Source of the DNA: Coptis chinensis
Taxonomy: Eukaryota; Streptophyta; Magnoliopsida; Ranunculales; Ranunculaceae
Length of the DNA stretch: 64,000 bases
NCBI GenBank assembly: GCA_015680905.1
Contig: CM027377.1
Coordinates: forward strand, 19,430,501-19,494,500
Direction: 5' to 3'
Both the position numbers and the translations under genes were made by a program. Below are positions 60,161-64,000 of the stretch, piece after piece. The first letter of the stretch is position 1, and each line of letters starts with the position of its first letter. Below the pieces are notes generated by a model. That model had not been told where the DNA came from and searched no databases. It saw only the letters and a list, made by a program, of their open reading frames with translations.

Positions 60161-62636
60161 CCTCAAAGTCTCTAGTCACCCAAAATCTCAATGATAAAAT
60201 CCAGAATCTCAACAAAGAGATTCTTCATTTAAAGCAAAGAGTGTTTCAAATAGAGAAACACTATTTCAAGGAAGACAGTAACTTCCAACACTGCAGTTTC
60301 ACTTCCTCTATACTTTCTAGGAAATGGAATATTTTTATAACCTTGATTATTGACAGAGAGTATATTCTGGATAATTATATTGCTTTAGTCGATAGTGGTG
60401 CAGATATGAATTGCATCCAAGAAGGATTAATTCCACCAAAATATTTTGAAACTACTACTCAAACTATGACCGGTGCTAGTGGTAGTAAAATTGCTATTCA
60501 AAGATCGGCTTACTAAGGTTAATATTAATAAGAATGAGGTTAATATACCTCTATCTTTTCTATTAATTAAAGACCTTACCCAAAGAAATTATACTGAACC
60601 CCTTTCTAAATACCATTATGCCTATAAATAAAATTGACAATTATGGTATTTACACTAACTTTGAGGATCATCCGTTGGTCTTCGAATTTATCTCTTCTTC
60701 TTTGCAGAACAGGAAGATCCAAGATTGTGAAATATAATTCACAAACAAAGGCTTTATGAGTATCCAAATATTTTGGAAATAATATACTCTTCATTATTCG
60801 GAGAATATTTCTCCGTGATTATATCCCGTACATCTAAGGCATAATTGAATGTCTTTTTACGAATCCAAAGATGCTCCAATTTGGTTCATTGGAGAATCCA
60901 TTATATGGAAAGCACACAGAGCAACCATCAAAGGACTCTGAATCCTTTCAGGATACTGCTAATGTTGAGATTATCAACATTCTTGAGGACAATTTAGGCC
61001 TCCTTAACTGGGATCATTCCCAGGAGTCTGTTAGTATTTCTAACAGCATCAACAAGGGTAAAACCTTGGAGTCTGAACCTTTCAGCACTTATGCGAGTTC
61101 TTCGCATAATTTTTCTAGAGAGTCTAAAAGTACTGGTAAAAGAAAAGTACGATTTGATGATCTAGAGTTACCTTATGTCTATGATAACCGACATAAGTTC
61201 TTTACACATCAAAAGCTTCACAGCTTTCAGAAGTCCATTTTGGACAATGTTATCAATACATTTGATCAGCATAATAAAAAAGATCTTATCCAGATTCTTA
61301 AAATCACTGCTAAATATTTTAGCAAGCTTAACCAGAACTCAATCAAGCCTTGGTCTCAGGTTGATAAAACCAATAGTTCAAAAAGATCCCTTGATTGTGT
61401 GGCTTGGAGTATTCTCTCCAAAGACTTTTCAGAATATTTCTGGAATAAAGCCAAAATTTCCCTTCCAGCACCTTTACCTGAATTAATCCAAAATCTTCCT
61501 CCTTCACATTTTCAGAAATGGATTAATAATTGGAATTCAATAGTTTTGGGTTCTTGCCCTTTGATTATAAAAGGTATTGCCCATATTACTGAAGGCACTC
61601 ACAGTATACATCCTAGTCTTCATATCTTCCTTCCTCCCACATTTTGGCAATATTTTGGTCCTGAAGATATGTTTTTAATTGATGAATTACTAGAGATGGG
61701 ATTTATTAAATCCATAACCATCAGCACAGAAGTATCTTTGGAAGCAGGAACTAATGACAGAACATTCCTGCATTCACCGTTGGTCCAGGCCATAGAAAAT
61801 ACTATGATAAAATGGCGTGGAACTATTTACTGTGAATTTATTACAGCTTGTCCTGAATATACAGAAGATGAAACTTATCCTGCAGTATTTTTGGTCCGAA
61901 TCCATAAACAGAGACCTTTTGATGACATATCAAGAGTCATTTCTCTTTCGGAATCTAAGGAGAAGTTTCATATAATTACAGCAGAAGACAGGATCAGAGA
62001 AATGGCCGAAATCCGTGCTATTGGTCTTCATCAGATTAAATGGATTATCAGATCTAATTCAGTACAAAAGTATCCAAAGTTTACTTTTCTGTCTGAATTT
62101 GATAGATTTTTAATCCTTACAGAATCCTTGGACAATTCTAATAAAACCAAATTCTTTGAGCAATTCAGCAGGATTAGCTCTTTGGCTCTTAGTCCAACAG
62201 CTATGGAGATCCTCAAATTAATAGATGAAGAAGGACCTTATGAGTATCTTAAACATCTTGGGAACCTTTCCTCTGAGTCAGAACTAGAAGATGTGGATAA
62301 TGACATCCTGATCCAAGTTGCTGAGAATCTACGCACTCAGCATAATGGCAGACACTATGGCCCAAATTAAGGACCAGAAATAGAATCAGCAGCTGTATTC
62401 ATTTTACTTTATCCAAGAAGGACCCATGAAAGGGACATTTCACCTTTTTCTTTTCTTTAAAGTCAAAAGGTAATGGAATAAAGTATCAAAAGGATTCTTA
62501 TCCTTTGAAGACAGAAGAAAAAGACAAGTATGCTTTGTCAAGGTGGCCCAGTCGACTGCAACTATTGAAGCACACGTTGCCACTTCCTGTGCGGACTCCA
62601 AATTATATTTTGAGTTCCGACTAGTATAAAAGGTAT
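60150..62636 (+). mobile_element. Florendovirus-like block B3 (component B, 3' half)
   Basis: Plus-strand fossil abutting block B2 in the opposite orientation: protease region (to 60516, DSGADMNC), ORF2 and the 3' non-coding region to just past the TATA box. Broken, about three breaks. Confidence 0.82.
60871..62370 (+). pseudogene. Component B ORF2, block B3 (fossil)
   Basis: A 499-codon open stretch starting MLQFGSLENPLYGKHTEQPS and ending LRTQHNGRHYGPN. It has an acidic/serine N-terminus, a basic patch STGKRKVRFDDLELPY, a Trp-rich centre with FWQYFGPEDMFL and an acidic C-terminus. No family beyond the virus itself is recognised. The centre resembles WWEYFGPELDIL of component A ORF2. Confidence 0.72.
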
Positions 62637-64000
62637 TAATCGAGTATGATCTCGACACACAGGACAAAATGAATAAATGGACGATCCCTAATATGGATCC
62701 CAAAACCATATATAAATATGGAAACTGGATTGAAAAATTGACCGATGAAAATTGCGGTAAAAAACTATGGAACAAACTATTAGTTTAAATTCCATGAGTA
62801 ATAATTTAAATCTTTTAAGTCCTAGTGATTTATATCACCATGTGAAAAATTATAAATTTATTCACATAGGCCTAATCTGAGGTTGCTTTTCGCACCATTG
62901 ACCCTTTTGGGTATGAATGCTTGTATTCAAGCAACACTTAGAGATGCTAGGTGTCTCGACTATTTACCGTCCCTTATGGGAGCAAGCGTAGAGACTAGTC
63001 TTTGTCATGGACCAGTCTATTTTGATGTCTATCCTAATTTAAGTTTAGCTTTATCGGATAGAAATCTTTATGATTCTCAGATCATTACAAATTCAAAGCT
63101 AAAGGTTATAACTTTTTACCTAGATCCAAGTGATAGGAATTACTTACGAATTCACTACAAGGTGTTACGGAGACTTTAACACCTAATGTAAAACATAAAA
63201 CTACACCACCAAGACTGTGTTAATAGACACAAATCTTTTAACTTCTAGTGTAGCAACCCGGGATGATTCCTTGGATTGAGATTCAATTTCGAAATCATGG
63301 ATTTGCAAAAAAAGCTTTGTTCAACCACCCAATCATTAATAATGATTTAGACCCGGATAGTCCAAACAAATGTAAGGTGAAGTTATATTGAACTTTAAGA
63401 AACCTTTTGTTGGAAGAAGTTTGTCTTTGAGGTCCTCTTACAAGATCTCTATACCACAATCTTCTAGGCATTGGGGTTTGGCTGAATCTACAACACAAGA
63501 CAATCAATCTCGTAGAAGAGATCCAGATCTCTAATCAACAAATACCACATGGTATTTATACCGCGACAAGCTAGGAATCTCCCACAGCGTCAGAGATGGA
63601 TTTTGTTTTATAGATGGATTATACACCTTATGAAACTTATCAATTTTATAAATTAAAATATGAAGAGTTGAGTAAATATTTTACTCCTACAGAATTAAAG
63701 CCTATGCTTAGACCTTATGATGATTATTATGATTATCATCAGAGGAATTGTACTCCTCTGACAAAATGGTTTTGCTTAGAGTATCAGAATCATAAAATTC
63801 TTAATGGCAGAGTTGAGCGTGCAACTCTGAGAAAAGATATCAGTGATTTTCTTAAAGCCAAACAAGAGGCTAGGCTTATGGCCGAGGTAAAAATAGATTT
63901 ACCTAAGGAAAATACCTTAATTAAAAAGGAAAATAATTTACCTAATAGAGAGGTAATGCAAGAACAGGAAAGGATTGTTATTCCACCTGTTATCAAGGAG
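62637..64000 (+). mobile_element. Florendovirus-like block A4 (5' part, runs off the right edge)
   Basis: Plus-strand movement-protein region (62640-63175 and on), followed by the MDYTPYETYQFYKLKYEEL region (63612-64000), still open at the window edge. The NLPNREVMQEQERIVIPPV stretch matches component A rather than B. Broken, several breaks. It is joined to block B3 within the promoter region. Confidence 0.78.

Noticed and set aside
40619-64000. LTR retrotransposon (Ty3/Gypsy) as the source of the RT cluster
   Set aside because: No integrase and no LTRs are seen. The movement protein, second ORF, tRNA-Met primer site and shared non-coding ends fit Caulimoviridae.

Overview
The window is nuclear DNA of a flowering plant, most likely a eudicot. 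The host genes have plant-type GT-AG introns: a chloroplast alpha-amylase with tandem starch-binding modules, a hypersensitive-induced-reaction (HIR) protein, F-box/DUF295 genes and a FrnE-like thioredoxin-fold protein. The rest is intron, small transposons, retroelement remains, satellites and a large cluster of old plant pararetrovirus copies. No rRNA, functional tRNA, CRISPR array or bacterial feature was seen.

Left part (1-12 kb): the 5' half of an AMY3-type alpha-amylase gene (minus strand, six exons in phase) runs toward the left edge. A complete HIR gene (minus strand, five coding exons, 284 aa, plus a 5'-UTR intron) lies at 7.5-11.2 kb and carries a 572-bp solo LTR in one intron. Two copies of one Tourist-like MITE family lie nearby, the second holding a nested MITE.

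Middle part (12-40 kb): accessory DNA with broken host genes: an unrecognised gene with a duplicated exon, a CIP7-like exon and a decayed TPR protein gene. Transposons here are a tRNA-derived SINE, an hAT MITE and two related LTR pieces. A 5.9-kb element with about 90-bp terminal inverted repeats (25.35-31.23 kb) looks like a Mutator-like element that captured pieces of two host genes; it also holds an unusual cluster of palindromic minisatellite units. A truncated LINE lies against the F-box of a DUF295 gene. Next to a second DUF295 remnant is an LTR element containing an array of exactly 138-bp repeats. A perfect 80-bp palindrome sits in another LTR-like region at 39.4 kb.

Right part (40.6-64 kb): a cluster of endogenous Caulimoviridae, best matched to Florendovirus, continuing off the right edge. 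Two genome types are present. Type A carries movement protein, zinc knuckle, aspartic protease, reverse transcriptase and RNase H, then an ORF2. Type B shares the 5' end but carries coat protein, zinc knuckle and protease with no reverse transcriptase seen, then a different ORF2. They share leader, primer site, movement-protein region and 3' non-coding end, and alternate B-A-B head to tail on the minus strand, with inverted blocks at the cluster's edges. All copies are broken fossils. The arrangement looks like an integrated concatemer of a two-component virus.
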